From Pseudomonadota bacterium (lineage in GTDB: Bacteria > Pseudomonadota > Gammaproteobacteria > Burkholderiales > Casimicrobiaceae): DNA of 64,000 nt. The position numbers and the translations under genes were made by a program. The stretch is from contig JAFEDG010000147.1 of NCBI GenBank assembly GCA_018241745.1, positions 1 to 64,000 on the forward strand, given 5' to 3'. The notes beneath the pieces are model-generated. The model was not told the origin of the DNA, did no database searches, and was given only the letters and a program-made list of their open reading frames with translations. Shown piece by piece: positions 25,658-35,240 of the stretch. The number at the start of each line of letters is the position of its first letter. Position 1 is the first letter of the stretch.

Positions 25658-28291
25658 TCAGCCGAGCTTCGCGATCAGTGCCTGGGCTTCGGCCTTCTGC
25701 TGGTCGTCGCCTTCGTGCAGCACTTCCTGCAGGATCTCGCGCGCACCCTCGACGTCGCCCATCTCCTGATACGCCTTCGCGAGGTCGAGCTTGGTCGCGG
25801 CGTCGTGCCACTGGCCATCGAGCACCGACGGCGTCGGGTCCTCGAACGTGGCCTTGTCCGGGTCGAACGAGAGATCCAGCTTGTCGAGCTCGACCGCCGC
25901 GGCCGGCCGTGCGAGTCGATCGGCGGCCGTGGCCGTGGCGGCCGCGCCTGCGGCAACGCCCGCGGCCACCGCAGCTTCGACGCGCGGCGCGGGCTTCATC
26001 GGCGCCGGCTTGTCCATGTCGTCGAGCCGGAAGTCGAGGTCCATCTTGTCGCGCGCGGCTTCGATCTTCTCGGCGACGGATTCGCCTGCGGCGGCGACGT
26101 GCGCCGTTGCGGCATCCGCCGTACGGGCCACCGACTCGGTCGCGCGATGCGCGCTTGCCTCGATCGCACGATCGGCGCCCGCGAGGATGTCGGTCGGCGT
26201 CTTCGGGCGCGCGCCGCTCGACGGCGAGATCGTGATCTCGTCGTCCAGGTGGATGGAGCCGCCGCCCGGGATTTCCTTCGGCGGCAGCGTGAGGTCCGGA
26301 CCCATCGTGAACAGCTCGGCGTCCGGCGCGGCCGCAGCCTGCGCCGTGGCGGCCGGCGCGCTGCCTTCGGCGAACATCGGGTTGTTGGGATCGAGCTGGC
26401 GGCCCAGCGCGACGGCCTTCTGCCACGTCTCGCCCTGGCCCTGGCACACCGCGTACAGCTCGGCGGCCACGGTCTCGAACGCGCTCGGCTTGTTGTGCTG
26501 CGCGTGGATCTCGAGCAGCTTGAGGTAGATCTCCTGGCGCTGCGGATCCTTCTTCAGCGCGTCCTTGAGGATCTCCTCCGCTTGCGCGTCACGTCCGTAC
26601 GCGAGGTAGACCTCGGCTTCGGCGATCGGGTCGACCTCGTCCGTGTCGATGCTGCCGAGGCCCTCGCGGCTGAAGTCGCTCGCGAGCGAGTTGTCGCCCG
26701 TGTTGACGACGCCACCGCCCGTCGAGCCGAACACCGTATTCGTCTTGATGTCGGTGCCCGAGATGATGCTGTCCTCGAACTTGGTCGTCTTGTTCCGGCG
26801 CCGCGCGACGAGGAAGCCGATCAACGCCAGGATCAGCACCAGCGCGGCGGCCCACGCCTGCCACGGGATCATGTCGTTCAGTTCGTCGAAGAACGACGGC
26901 TCGGCCTTCGGCGGGGACTTGGGCACCGCCTTGGGCACGGCCTTCGGCGCCGGCGCGGGCGTGGCGGCAGGCGCCGGGGTGGTCGCGGCGGGCGGCGGCG
27001 TAGCCGGCGCGGACGTGGTGGCCGCCGGCGGCGTCTCTGCGGGCGGCGTGGTTGCGGCCGGCGGCGGCGTCACGGCCGGTGCAGGCGTCGTCGTTGCAGC
27101 AGGCGCCGTCGGTGCAGCAGGCGGCGTCGTCGCGGCGGGCGGCGGCGTCACGGCCGACGGCGTGGCCGGCGCGGGTGGCGTCGTTGCGGGAGTCGATGGT
27201 GAGGACGCGCCCTTTGCGGCCTCGGCCTGGTTCTGCATCTGCGCCATCGTCGAGTTCTTCAACGCGGCGGCGTGCTGCGAATCCGCGAGCATCTTCTCCA
27301 GCTGCGAGATGCGCGCCTGTGCTTCCTTCAATTGCTGGTCGCGCGCAACGGCGTCCTCGGCCGCGCCGGACGCGCCCTTGCCGCGGTTCTCGCGTGACAC
27401 GCGCAGCTGGTCGCTGCCCGGTGCGGCCGCCGGCGTCTGCTCGCGCACGGCGGTGCCGATCTGGCCTTGCGCGGTGCGCGACGATTCACCGCCGGCTTCC
27501 GGCGCCGACGCGGCGACGCGATCGCGATACGCGCGCCAGTCCGACGCCTGCACCATCACGGTCTTGTGCGCATCGGCCGGCGGCGTGGCGGCGACCTCCG
27601 CGGCTTGCGGCACCGTCAGGATCGCGCCCGCGCGCAGGCGGTTCATGTTGTTGCCGACGAACGCCGACTCGTTCGCCTTGAACAGCGCGACGAGCATCTG
27701 GTCCAGCGTCGTATCGGCAGGCTTCGTTTCGCCGGCGATCTTGGCGAGCGTGTCCCCGCGCTTGACCGTATAGCCTTCGCCCGGGGCGACCGCGGGGGCC
27801 GCCGTCGGCGTACTGGCGACCGCCGGCGCACCGCGCGCAGGACGTGTCGCGGCGCCGACAGGCGCCACCGGCGCCGGCGCGGGCATCGCGACGCCCGGCG
27901 GATCGAGCAGCAATGTGTAGTCGCGGACGACGCGACCGGCAGACCAGTTCACTTCGATCAGCAAGTCGATGTACGGCTCGAGGACCGACTGCGGCGACGT
28001 CACGCGCAGGTACGCCTGCCCGTCGGCGTTGGTCTCGACGCTGACCCGGGCACGCGCCAGCGCGCCCTGGTAGTTGAGCTGGTTCTGGCTGTAGATCGAG
28101 GGATCGGCGATGCGGGCGGTCAGCGAATCGAGCTCCTCGCGGGTGGCCGACGTGAGTTCGATGCGCGCCGAAAGCGGCTGCCCCAGCGCCGAATCCACCG
28201 TGAGCTTGCCGAGGCCCAGCGCGTGCGCCGCATGCGGCAGCGCAAGGGCCGTGGCCACCAGGCTCAGTGTGAATACCGATGTTGCGCGCAT
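25658..28291 (-). CDS. fimV: FimV/HubP-type peptidoglycan-binding pole protein
   Basis: An 877-residue envelope protein of the FimV family, which in relatives organises type IV pili and the cell pole. A signal peptide ends near PHAAHAL. The FimV N-terminal region starts GLGKLTVDSALGQPLSARIEL. A LysM domain (GYTVKRGDTLAKIAGETKPA) lies near residue 180, and a coiled coil at about 310-350. A long Pro/Ala/Thr linker leads to one membrane helix (WAAALVLILALIGFLVARRR, near 485) and an acidic cytoplasmic part with the FimV C-terminal TPR-like motif (DVEGAREILQEVLHEG). The start ATG 28291 is preceded by GAGGGGAAGG. Confidence 0.9.
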   Translation of the reverse strand: MRATSVFTLSLVATALALPHAAHALGLGKLTVDSALGQPLSARIELTSATREELDSLTARIADPSIYSQNQLNYQGALARARVSVETNADGQAYLRVTSPQSVLEPYIDLLIEVNWSAGRVVRDYTLLLDPPGVAMPAPAPVAPVGAATRPARGAPAVASTPTAAPAVAPGEGYTVKRGDTLAKIAGETKPADTTLDQMLVALFKANESAFVGNNMNRLRAGAILTVPQAAEVAATPPADAHKTVMVQASDWRAYRDRVAASAPEAGGESSRTAQGQIGTAVREQTPAAAPGSDQLRVSRENRGKGASGAAEDAVARDQQLKEAQARISQLEKMLADSQHAAALKNSTMAQMQNQAEAAKGASSPSTPATTPPAPATPSAVTPPPAATTPPAAPTAPAATTTPAPAVTPPPAATTPPAETPPAATTSAPATPPPAATTPAPAATPAPAPKAVPKAVPKSPPKAEPSFFDELNDMIPWQAWAAALVLILALIGFLVARRRNKTTKFEDSIISGTDIKTNTVFGSTGGGVVNTGDNSLASDFSREGLGSIDTDEVDPIAEAEVYLAYGRDAQAEEILKDALKKDPQRQEIYLKLLEIHAQHNKPSAFETVAAELYAVCQGQGETWQKAVALGRQLDPNNPMFAEGSAPAATAQAAAAPDAELFTMGPDLTLPPKEIPGGGSIHLDDEITISPSSGARPKTPTDILAGADRAIEASAHRATESVARTADAATAHVAAAGESVAEKIEAARDKMDLDFRLDDMDKPAPMKPAPRVEAAVAAGVAAGAAATATAADRLARPAAAVELDKLDLSFDPDKATFEDPTPSVLDGQWHDAATKLDLAKAYQEMGDVEGAREILQEVLHEGDDQQKAEAQALIAKLG
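26905..27205 (-). repeat. Pro/Ala/Thr low-complexity repeat region in fimV
   Basis: About 100 codons of imperfect repeats of the type ATTPPA, ATPPPAATT and KAVPKAVPK, encoding a flexible linker between the coiled coil and the membrane helix. Short tandem units of this kind often vary in number between strains. Confidence 0.7.
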
Positions 28292-28555
28292 GCCTTCCCC
28301 TCGCCTCATGCAATTATTGCGGACGAAAATAACATCATGGGTTTAGCTTCGCAAGCTAAACCCCCGTATTAGCTTGGGTTTTTGCCAGCCGGGCGCGCCC
28401 CGGGACAGGCAACTTCATGCCGTCGTACTAAATGGCCCCGCTAGCGATGGGAGCGTCGCCACCCCCGGGGCACAACCTATGGTGGGCGACGTGCGGGGGT
28501 GCCTTACACGCCGGGCTGTTGCATCCGCGCCGCAAGCACCGCGTTTCCCCGCGTT
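28292..28555. other. asd-fimV intergenic region
   Basis: About 260 non-coding bases. The fimV-proximal 85 bases hold the promoter and dyad described separately. In the rest I see no gene and no convincing asd terminator, only GC-rich inverted repeats such as those around CCCCGGGG. Confidence 0.5.
28326..28375 (-). promoter_or_regulatory. fimV promoter overlapped by a 25-bp perfect dyad
   Basis: On the minus strand TTGCGA (28354-28349), a 17-base spacer and TATTTT (28331-28326) form a fair sigma70 promoter. The -35 sits in the centre of a perfect inverted repeat, GGGTTTAGCTT / AAGCTAAACCC with a 3-base centre (28363-28339). A third half-site AAGCTAA lies upstream at 28375-28369. This looks like a multi-site operator. 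As RNA from an upstream start, the middle arm could pair with either flank. Confidence 0.55.
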
Positions 28556-29680
28556 TCAATGCCTTGCGACGAGGATCTGCAGCATCCGGCGCAACGGCTC
28601 CGCCGCGCCCCACAACAACTGGTCGCCGACGGTGAACGCGGACAGGTACCCGGGCCCCATCGCGAGCTTGCGCAGGCGACCGACCGGGATGTGCAACCGG
28701 CCCGTGACCGCCGTCGGCGTCAGCTCGCGGATGCTTGCGTCGCGCGTGTTGGGCACGAGTCGCACCCACTCGTTGGCACCGGCGATCATCTGCTCGATCT
28801 CGGGCAACGGCAGGTCGCGCGATAGCTTGATCGTCAGTGCCTGCGAGTGGCAACGCATCGCGCCGACGCGCACGCACAGCGACTCGACCGGCAGCGGCCG
28901 GTCCTCGCGCGCCATGATCTTGTTGAGCTCGGCGCCGCCCTTCCATTCCTCCTTCGACATCCCGTTGCCGAGGTCCTTGTCGATCCACGGGATCAGGCTG
29001 CCGGCGAGCGGCACGCCGAAGTGCTGCGTCGGGAACGCGGGATCGCGCAGCGTGCCAGCGACTTCGCGGTCGATGTCGAGGATCGACGACGCCGGGTCGT
29101 CGAGCAGGTCCTTCGCGACGCGATGCGCCGCGCCCATCTGCGTCAGCAGCTCGCGCATGTTCTGCGCGCCGGCGCCCGACGCGGCCTGGTAGGTCATGCA
29201 CGTGATCCACTCGACGACGCCGGCCTGGAGCAGGCCCGCGAGCCCCATCATCATCAGGCTCACCGTGCAGTTGCCGCCGATGAAATTGCGTCCGCCGTTT
29301 GCAAGCGCGCGGTCGATGACGGCGCGGTTGACGGGGTCGAGGATGATCACCGCGTCGGCGTTCATCCGCAAAGCGGACGCGGCATCGATCCAGTAGCCGG
29401 CGAAGCCCGCGGCGCGCAGCTTCGGATAAACCGCGTTGGTCCAGTCGCCGCCCTGGCACGTGACGACGGCGTCGAGGCCCGCATACGCGGCGATGTCGGA
29501 GGCGTCGCGCAACGGGCCGGGCGTGCTGCCTGCGGTCGCGCCGACGTCGGGGGACGCGCCGCCGGCGCTGGACGTGGAGAAGAACACCGGATCGATGCGC
29601 GCGAAGTCGTTCTCCTCGCGCATCCGCTGCATCAGCACGGAGCCGACCATGCCGCGCCAGCCCACGAAACCCACACGCAT
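28556..29680 (-). CDS. asd: Aspartate-semialdehyde dehydrogenase (Asd)
   Basis: A 374-residue enzyme of the gammaproteobacterial-type Asd branch, reducing aspartyl phosphate to the semialdehyde for lysine, methionine, threonine and cell-wall precursors. The NADP loop is [18 protein letters not shown] at the N terminus. The catalytic Cys is in [15 protein letters not shown], and substrate residues appear in GGAELNKIM and [12 protein letters not shown]. The start is taken as ATG 29680 (MRVGFVGW); a GTG at 29689 would add three residues. It lies between leuB and fimV. Confidence 0.95.
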   Translation of the reverse strand: MRVGFVGWRGMVGSVLMQRMREENDFARIDPVFFSTSSAGGASPDVGATAGSTPGPLRDASDIAAYAGLDAVVTCQGGDWTNAVYPKLRAAGFAGYWIDAASALRMNADAVIILDPVNRAVIDRALANGGRNFIGGNCTVSLMMMGLAGLLQAGVVEWITCMTYQAASGAGAQNMRELLTQMGAAHRVAKDLLDDPASSILDIDREVAGTLRDPAFPTQHFGVPLAGSLIPWIDKDLGNGMSKEEWKGGAELNKIMAREDRPLPVESLCVRVGAMRCHSQALTIKLSRDLPLPEIEQMIAGANEWVRLVPNTRDASIRELTPTAVTGRLHIPVGRLRKLAMGPGYLSAFTVGDQLLWGAAEPLRRMLQILVARH

Positions 29681-29763
29681 TGCCGCCACGATGTACTTTC
29701 AGCCCCGCCGGTTCTTCATCCGCACCCCGCCGCTCGCGGGGGCGAAGCGGTGGCGTGCGGCCG

Positions 29764-29877
29764 TCAGGTCGTCTTGATCGACTTGCTCTTGATCGTGCCG
29801 AACGTCGTGGCGCGCGCGCGGGCTACGGCAGCGACCGGTGTCGCGGCGTTCGTCAACGAGGGGCGGAAAGCGCGCAT
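29764..29877 (-). CDS. Possible small basic protein between leuB and asd
   Basis: A 37-codon frame beginning MRAFRPSLTNAATPV and ending FGTIKSKSIKTT, Arg/Lys-rich and of unknown function. Its ATG lies seven bases after an extended -10 (TGCTAGCAT), so its message would be almost leaderless. No Shine-Dalgarno is visible. It could equally be untranslated leader of asd. I do not recognise a family. Confidence 0.35.
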   Translation of the reverse strand: MRAFRPSLTNAATPVAAVARARATTFGTIKSKSIKTT

Positions 29878-29884
29878 CGGCCAG

Positions 29885-29893
29885 ATGCTAGCA
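29885..29893 (-). promoter_or_regulatory. Extended -10 promoter upstream of asd
   Basis: TGCTAGCAT on the minus strand, 12 bases after the leuB stop and about 205 bases before asd. The form TG-n-TAGCAT matches the extended -10 used elsewhere in the window. A good -35 is absent, as expected for this promoter type. Confidence 0.45.
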
Positions 29894-29904
29894 CAGGGGC
29901 GGCG

Positions 29905-30984
29905 TCACGCCGCCCGCAGCGCGCCGACGACCGCATCGCCCATCGCGCGCGTGCCGACGACCGCATCGCCGCGTTGCGCGATATCGGCGGTCCGCATCCC
30001 ACGCTCCAGCGCGGCGCGCACGGCGGCTTCGATGCGCCGCGCGACGTCCTCGCGCGCGAACGTATGGCGGAACATCAGCGCGAGCGAGAGGATGGTCGCG
30101 AGCGGGTTGGCGATGTCGCGGCCGACGATGTCGGGCGCGGAGCCGTGGATCGGTTCATAGAGGCCCTTCGCGTTCGCGTCCAGCGACGCCGACGGCAGCA
30201 TGCCGATCGAGCCCGCCAGCATCGACGCTTCGTCCGACAGGATGTCGCCGAACAGGTTGCCGGTGACGATCACGTCGAATTGCTTCGGCGCGCGCACGAG
30301 CTGCATCGCCGCGTTGTCGACGTACATGTGCGACAGCGCGACGTCCGGGTACTCCACCGCCAGCGCCGTCACCGTCTCGCGCCACAGGATCGACGTGTCG
30401 AGCACGTTGGCCTTGTCGACCGAGCACAGCTTTCCGCCGCGCTTCCTCGCTGCCTCGAAGGCGACGCGCGCGATCCGCTGGATCTCCGGTACCGCGTAAT
30501 GCATCGTGTCGAAGCCTTCGACTTCACCCGCCGCGTTGGTGCGGCGGCCGCGCGGCTGGCCGAAGTAGATGTCGCCCGTCAATTCGCGGACGATAAGGAT
30601 GTCGAGGCCCGCAACGACCTCCGGCTTCAGCGACGACGCCGATGCGAGTTCCGGATACAGCAACGCAGGCCGCAGGTTGGCGAACAATCCCAGCGCCTTG
30701 CGGATGCCGAGGATGCCCTGCTCGGGACGCAGCGCGCGTGGCAGCGTGTCGTATTGCGGCCCGCCGACGGCGCCCATCAGCACGGCGTCGCTGGACTTTG
30801 CGAGCGCGAGCGTCGCATCCGGCAGCGGATGGCCCGCCGCGTCGTAGCCGGCGCCGCCGATCGGCGCCTCCGCCGTCGTGACGTCGAGGCCTTCCGCGCG
30901 CAGCACGTCGAGGACCTTCGACGCCTCGGCACAGATCTCCGGGCCGATGCCGTCGCCCGGCAGGATGGCGATCTTCATCGTCAT
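29905..30984 (-). CDS. leuB: 3-isopropylmalate dehydrogenase (LeuB)
   Basis: A 359-residue NAD-dependent oxidative decarboxylase of leucine synthesis. It shows [14 protein letters not shown] at the N terminus, [20 protein letters not shown], and the NAD-binding [18 protein letters not shown] 30984 overlaps the leuD stop as ATGA and is chosen; ATG 30978 (MKIAILPG) is a close alternative. The TGA stop falls in the loop of a small GC-rich palindrome. It ends the leuC-leuD-leuB run. Confidence 0.96.
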   Translation of the reverse strand: MTMKIAILPGDGIGPEICAEASKVLDVLRAEGLDVTTAEAPIGGAGYDAAGHPLPDATLALAKSSDAVLMGAVGGPQYDTLPRALRPEQGILGIRKALGLFANLRPALLYPELASASSLKPEVVAGLDILIVRELTGDIYFGQPRGRRTNAAGEVEGFDTMHYAVPEIQRIARVAFEAARKRGGKLCSVDKANVLDTSILWRETVTALAVEYPDVALSHMYVDNAAMQLVRAPKQFDVIVTGNLFGDILSDEASMLAGSIGMLPSASLDANAKGLYEPIHGSAPDIVGRDIANPLATILSLALMFRHTFAREDVARRIEAAVRAALERGMRTADIAQRGDAVVGTRAMGDAVVGALRAA

Positions 30985-31619
30985 GCCAGCCACGGCTGTT
31001 CGCGGAAATGCCGCTCCTCGAAGGCGCGAATGTCATCCGCGTGCGCCAGCGTGAGCCCGATGTCGTCGAGCCCGTTGACGAGGCAATGCTTGCGGAACGG
31101 GTCGACGTCGAAGTCGTAGCCGACGTTGCCGTTGGCGCTGTGCACGCGCTGTGCCTCGAGGTCGATCGTCAGCGTGAAGCCGGGGAAGGCCGCCGCCTCG
31201 TGGAACAGCCTGTCGACGGCGCTCTCCGGCAGGATGACCGGGAGCAGGCCGTTCTTGTACGAGTTGTTGTGGAAGATGTCGGCGTACGACGGCGCGATGA
31301 TCGCGCGGAAGCCATAGTCGGCCAGCGCCCACGGCGCGTGTTCGCGCGAGCTGCCGCAGCCGAAGTTGCGGCGCGCGAGCAGGATCGTGGCCCCCTTGTA
31401 GCGCGGCTGGTTGAGTACGAAGTCCGGATTCAGCGGGCGCGTCGCGTTGTCCATGCCCGGCTGCCCGATGTCGAGGTAGCGCCACTCGTCGAACAGGTTG
31501 GGGCCGAAGCCCGAGCGCTTGATCGACTTCAGGAACTGCTTGGGGATGATCGCATCGGTGTCGACGTTGGCGCGATCGAGCGGCACGACGAGCCCGGTGA
31601 CCTGGCGGAACGGTTGCAT
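30981..31619 (-). CDS. leuD: 3-isopropylmalate dehydratase small subunit (LeuD)
   Basis: A 212-residue swivel-domain subunit of isopropylmalate isomerase. The start [16 protein letters not shown] at ATG 31619 is the family norm. [16 protein letters not shown] and [19 protein letters not shown] are the substrate-binding signatures. It lies 13 bases after leuC and overlaps leuB by ATGA. Confidence 0.96.
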   Translation of the reverse strand: MQPFRQVTGLVVPLDRANVDTDAIIPKQFLKSIKRSGFGPNLFDEWRYLDIGQPGMDNATRPLNPDFVLNQPRYKGATILLARRNFGCGSSREHAPWALADYGFRAIIAPSYADIFHNNSYKNGLLPVILPESAVDRLFHEAAAFPGFTLTIDLEAQRVHSANGNVGYDFDVDPFRKHCLVNGLDDIGLTLAHADDIRAFEERHFREQPWLA

Positions 31620-31632
31620 GGCGGGATTCCGG

Positions 31633-33045
31633 TCAGAACTGGCGACGCACGTCGACGAAGTGCCCGGTGATCGCCGCGGCGGCGGCCATCGCGGGACTGA
31701 CGAGGTGCGTGCGGCCGCCGGCACCCTGGCGGCCTTCGAAATTGCGGTTGGACGTCGATGCGCAGCGCTCGCCCGGCTCCAGCCGGTCGTCGTTCATCGC
31801 GAGGCACATCGAGCAGCCCGGCTCGCGCCACTCGAAGCCCGCATCCTTGAACACGCGGTCGAGCCCTTCGGCTTCCGCCTGCGCTTTCACGAGGCCCGAA
31901 CCCGGCACCACCATCGCGACGCGGACCGTCGGCGCGACGCGGCGGCCGCGCGCGATGGCGGCGGCCATCCGCAAGTCCTCGATCCGCGAGTTCGTGCACG
32001 AGCCGATGAAGATCTTGTCGAGCCGGATGTCGGTGATCGCGGTGTTGGGCTCGAGTCCCATGTACTTGAGCGCGCGCTCCATCCCTTCGCGGCGCGTCGG
32101 GTCCTTCTCGCGGTCCGGGTCCGGCACGCGCCCTTCGACCGGGACGACCATCTCGGGCGACGTGCCCCACGTCACCTGCGGCACGACCTCGTGGGCGTCG
32201 ACGACGACCGTCGCGTCGAAATGCGCGCCGGCGTCCGAATGCAGCGTGCGCCAGTGCGCGACGGCGCGATCCCAGTCGGCACCCGTGGGCGCCAGCGGAC
32301 GGCCGCGCAGGTAGTCGACGGTCACGTCGTCGGCGGCGACCATCCCGGCGCGCGCACCGGCCTCGATGGCCATGTTGCACAGGGTCATCCGGCCTTCCAT
32401 CGACAGCGCGCGGATGCCCGGCCCGCCGAACTCGATCGCATAGCCGGTGCCGCCGGCCGTGCCGATCCTGCCGATGATCGCGAGCGCGAGGTCCTTGGCC
32501 GTGACGCCGCGCGACAGCCGATTGTCGACGTGCACGAGCATCGACTTCGACTTCTTCGCGATCAGGCACTGCGTCGCGAGCACGTGCTCGACTTCCGACG
32601 TGCCGATGCCGAACGCGAGGCACGCGAACGCACCGTGCGTGCTCGTGTGCGAGTCGCCGCAGACGACCGTCATGCCCGGCAGCGTCGCGCCGTTCTCGGG
32701 CCCGATCACGTGGACGATCCCCTGGCGCCGGTCGCGGAATGGAAAGTAGGCGCGGGCGCCGGTGGCGCGGATGTTGTCGTCGAGCGTCTCGACCTGCGTC
32801 CGCGAGATCGGGTCGCGGATTCCCTCGTGCCAGTGCGTCGTCGGCGTGTTGTGGTCCGCGGTGGCGACGATCGACCGCGTCCGCCACGGCTTGCGGGCCG
32901 CGAGACGCAGGCCCTCGTATGCCTGCGGGCTCGTCACCTCGTGGACCAGGTGGCGGTCGATGTACAGCAGCGACGTGCCGTCGGATTCGGCGCGGACCGT
33001 GTGGCTGTCGAACAGCTTGTCGTAGAGGGTGCGGGCGAGCGGCAT
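31633..33045 (-). CDS. leuC: 3-isopropylmalate dehydratase large subunit (LeuC)
   Basis: A 470-residue aconitase-type [4Fe-4S] enzyme. The cluster cysteines are in [14 protein letters not shown] and [31 protein letters not shown] near the N terminus is typical. The start ATG 33045 heads the leu operon. A TACAAT -10 lies about 36 bases upstream. There is no recognisable leucine leader peptide. Confidence 0.96.
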   Translation of the reverse strand: MPLARTLYDKLFDSHTVRAESDGTSLLYIDRHLVHEVTSPQAYEGLRLAARKPWRTRSIVATADHNTPTTHWHEGIRDPISRTQVETLDDNIRATGARAYFPFRDRRQGIVHVIGPENGATLPGMTVVCGDSHTSTHGAFACLAFGIGTSEVEHVLATQCLIAKKSKSMLVHVDNRLSRGVTAKDLALAIIGRIGTAGGTGYAIEFGGPGIRALSMEGRMTLCNMAIEAGARAGMVAADDVTVDYLRGRPLAPTGADWDRAVAHWRTLHSDAGAHFDATVVVDAHEVVPQVTWGTSPEMVVPVEGRVPDPDREKDPTRREGMERALKYMGLEPNTAITDIRLDKIFIGSCTNSRIEDLRMAAAIARGRRVAPTVRVAMVVPGSGLVKAQAEAEGLDRVFKDAGFEWREPGCSMCLAMNDDRLEPGERCASTSNRNFEGRQGAGGRTHLVSPAMAAAAAITGHFVDVRRQF

Positions 33046-33080
33046 GGCGGGACGGCGAGGCGGGGGCGCGGCGGAGGATT

Positions 33081-33086
33081 ATTGTA
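33081..33086 (-). promoter_or_regulatory. -10 box of the leuCDB operon
   Basis: TACAAT on the minus strand, 36 bases before the leuC ATG, in the gap divergent to the GGDEF gene. The sequence 16-17 bases upstream (CGGGTG) is a poor -35, so an activator may be needed. Confidence 0.4.
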
Positions 33087-33128
33087 CGGTATCGGCCGCG
33101 GGCACCCGGAAGGGCCCGGCCGACCCCC

Positions 33129-34289
33129 ATGCGCACGCTCGAATCCCGACTGTTGCTGGCTTTCCTCGCGGGCGCCGCCGCGCTGCTCGCGACGGTGGCG
33201 TTCGCGGTGGTCCAGGGTTTCGCCTACGTCGACGCCGACCGGCGGATCGACGACCTGCGCAACGCGGACCTCGCCGTGTCGCGCTTCTACCTGGCCGTGC
33301 GCAGCGCGGAGTCCGGGCAGCGTGGCTACCTGCTCACGGGCGACGATCGCTACCTGACGCCATACCGGCTGGCGATCGCCGACACCGAGCGGCTCTATGC
33401 CAACGCGCTCGACGCCGCCGCCATCGACCCGGACGTCGGCGACGCGGTGCAGGCGATGGAAGCACCGATGCGCCATCTGGTGCGCGACTTCGCGCGCGCG
33501 ATCGACGCGCGGCGCACGTCCGGCCTCGACGCTGCCGTCGACGTGATGACGCGCAACGACGACGCGACGGCGATGCGCACGATCCGCGAGACCAGCGACG
33601 CCGTGCACGCGACGATGGCGACCCGGGTCGCCGCCGACATCGCCGCCACCGAGCGCAAGTTCTCCCGCGCCGTCGTGTGGCTCGCCGTCGTCATCGCGCT
33701 GGTCGTCGCGCTGCTCGCCGCCGGCTACGTTGCGATGGTCGCGGAATTGCGCGCGCGCCGGCGCATCGCCCGCATCGTGGAACGCGAGGCCAACCACGAC
33801 GCGTTGACCGGGCTGCCCAACCGTCGCTTCCTCAACGAATGGCTTGCCTATGCGCTGGCACAGGCGCAGCGCGACCAGACGCTCGTCGCGCTGCTCGCGA
33901 TCGACCTCGACGGCTTCAAGCGCGTCAACGACACGCGCGGCCACGACGCCGGCGACGCCGTGCTGGTCGACGTGGCCGAGCGGTTCCGCGCCGTCAAGCG
34001 CGATGCCGACGTGCTCGCCCGCGTTGGCGGCGACGAGTTCGTCATCGCCGTGGCCGGCGCCAGCGACGGGCGCGAGATCGCGGCCCTGGGCGAGCGGCTG
34101 ATCGCGGCGCTCGGCGCGGCGGGCGAGCGCAAGGCCGCGGGGGTCGGCGCGAGCGTCGGCATCGCGTTCTTCCCCGACGATGCCGACGACCTGGCGGGAC
34201 TGATGGCCGCGGCCGACGCAGCGATGTACACGGCCAAGCGCGCCGGTCGCAACCGCGTCGCATTCCACGCGCTCGCCGATACCGCCTGA
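33129..34289 (+). CDS. CHASE3-GGDEF diguanylate cyclase
   Basis: A 386-residue membrane enzyme predicted to make cyclic di-GMP. Helix 1 is at residues 7-28. The periplasmic CHASE3 sensor domain follows (RNADLAVSRFYLAVRSAESG QRGYLLTGDDRYL). Helix 2 is at about 180-203. The GGDEF domain (about 215-385) has an intact active site, RVGGDEFVIA. The product-inhibition site RxxD (RDAD) is five residues before GGDEF, the canonical spacing. The start ATG 33129 gives a normal N-in signal anchor. It is divergent from leuC and convergent with miaA. Confidence 0.9.
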   Translation: MRTLESRLLLAFLAGAAALLATVAFAVVQGFAYVDADRRIDDLRNADLAVSRFYLAVRSAESGQRGYLLTGDDRYLTPYRLAIADTERLYANALDAAAIDPDVGDAVQAMEAPMRHLVRDFARAIDARRTSGLDAAVDVMTRNDDATAMRTIRETSDAVHATMATRVAADIAATERKFSRAVVWLAVVIALVVALLAAGYVAMVAELRARRRIARIVEREANHDALTGLPNRRFLNEWLAYALAQAQRDQTLVALLAIDLDGFKRVNDTRGHDAGDAVLVDVAERFRAVKRDADVLARVGGDEFVIAVAGASDGREIAALGERLIAALGAAGERKAAGVGASVGIAFFPDDADDLAGLMAAADAAMYTAKRAGRNRVAFHALADTA

Positions 34290-34299
34290 GCGTGCGGGA

Positions 34300-35238
34300 T
34301 CAGCGGTCCGCGGCGAGCGCGGCGATCCGGGTGGCGAGCGCGTCGGGCGTGTGGATCTGCGGGTCGAGCACCACCGCATCGGTCGCGCGCAGCCACGTGA
34401 ACTGGCGCTTCGCGAGCTGGCGCGTGGCGGCGATGGCCTGTGCCCGGAACGTCGCGACGTCCACGCTGCCGTCGAGCAGTGCATACGCCTGCCGGTAGCC
34501 GACGCTGCGCATCGACGGCATGTCCGCGGAGAGCGCGTACCGGCGCCGCAGCGCGGCGAGTTCGTCGACGAGGCCGGCAGCGATCATCCGGTCGAACCGC
34601 GTCTCGATGTCGCGATGCAGCCGCGCGCGATCGCCCGGCACCAGCGCGACGCGCAACCACGCGGCGCGGCCTGCGGGCGCGGCGCGGCGTGCCTGCAGCG
34701 ACGACAGCGGTACCCCCGCCACGATGTGCACCTCGAGCGCGCGCTGGATCCGTTGCGCATCCGTGGGGGCCAAGCGTGCCGCGGTCGCCGGATCGACGCG
34801 CGCGAGCTCCGCGTGCAACGCAGGCCATCCGTCGGCCGCCGCGCGCGCGTCGAGCGCCGCGCGCACGGCCGGCGCGGCCACCGGCAGCGACGACAGTCCT
34901 TCGGTCAGCGCCTTGAAATAGAGCATCGTGCCGCCGGCCACGATCGGCGCGCGCCCGCGTGCCGCGATGTCCGCGAGCGCGGCTTCCGCGTCCGCGCAGA
35001 AGCGCGCTGCCGAATAGCTTGCGTCCGGATCGATGACGTCGACGAGGTGATGCGCGACACGCGCACGGGTGGCGGTGTCCGGCTTGGCGGTACCGATGTC
35101 CATCCCGCGATAGACCTGCGCGCTGTCGACGCTGACGATCTCGCCGTCGAGCGCGGCCGCGAGCGCGAGCGCGACGTCGCTCTTGCCCGCGGCCGTCGGG
35201 CCCATCAGCACGATGACCGGCGGCCCCGGGTCGCCCAT
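34300..35238 (-). CDS. miaA: tRNA dimethylallyltransferase (MiaA)
   Basis: A 312-residue enzyme that prenylates A37 of tRNAs reading UNN codons. The P-loop is [16 protein letters not shown]. Substrate signatures are [19 protein letters not shown] and [31 protein letters not shown] is the family C-terminal segment. The start ATG 35238 is two bases after the mutL stop, the widespread mutL-miaA pair. Confidence 0.95.
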   Translation of the reverse strand: MGDPGPPVIVLMGPTAAGKSDVALALAAALDGEIVSVDSAQVYRGMDIGTAKPDTATRARVAHHLVDVIDPDASYSAARFCADAEAALADIAARGRAPIVAGGTMLYFKALTEGLSSLPVAAPAVRAALDARAAADGWPALHAELARVDPATAARLAPTDAQRIQRALEVHIVAGVPLSSLQARRAAPAGRAAWLRVALVPGDRARLHRDIETRFDRMIAAGLVDELAALRRRYALSADMPSMRSVGYRQAYALLDGSVDVATFRAQAIAATRQLAKRQFTWLRATDAVVLDPQIHTPDALATRIAALAADR

Positions 35239-35240
35239 CG

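Noticed and set aside
26905..27205. CRISPR-like or phase-variable tandem array in fimV
   Set aside because: The repeats are imperfect, in frame, and of coding composition (Pro/Ala/Thr codons), fitting a disordered linker.
29896..29912. GGCGGCG-TGA-CGCCGCC hairpin at the leuB stop as an intrinsic terminator
   Set aside because: The stop codon itself is the loop and no T run follows; it looks like a by-product of GCG codons flanking the stop.
33051..33085. Leucine leader peptide/attenuator before leuC
   Set aside because: The gap to the divergent GGDEF gene is about 80 bases and contains no run of Leu codons.
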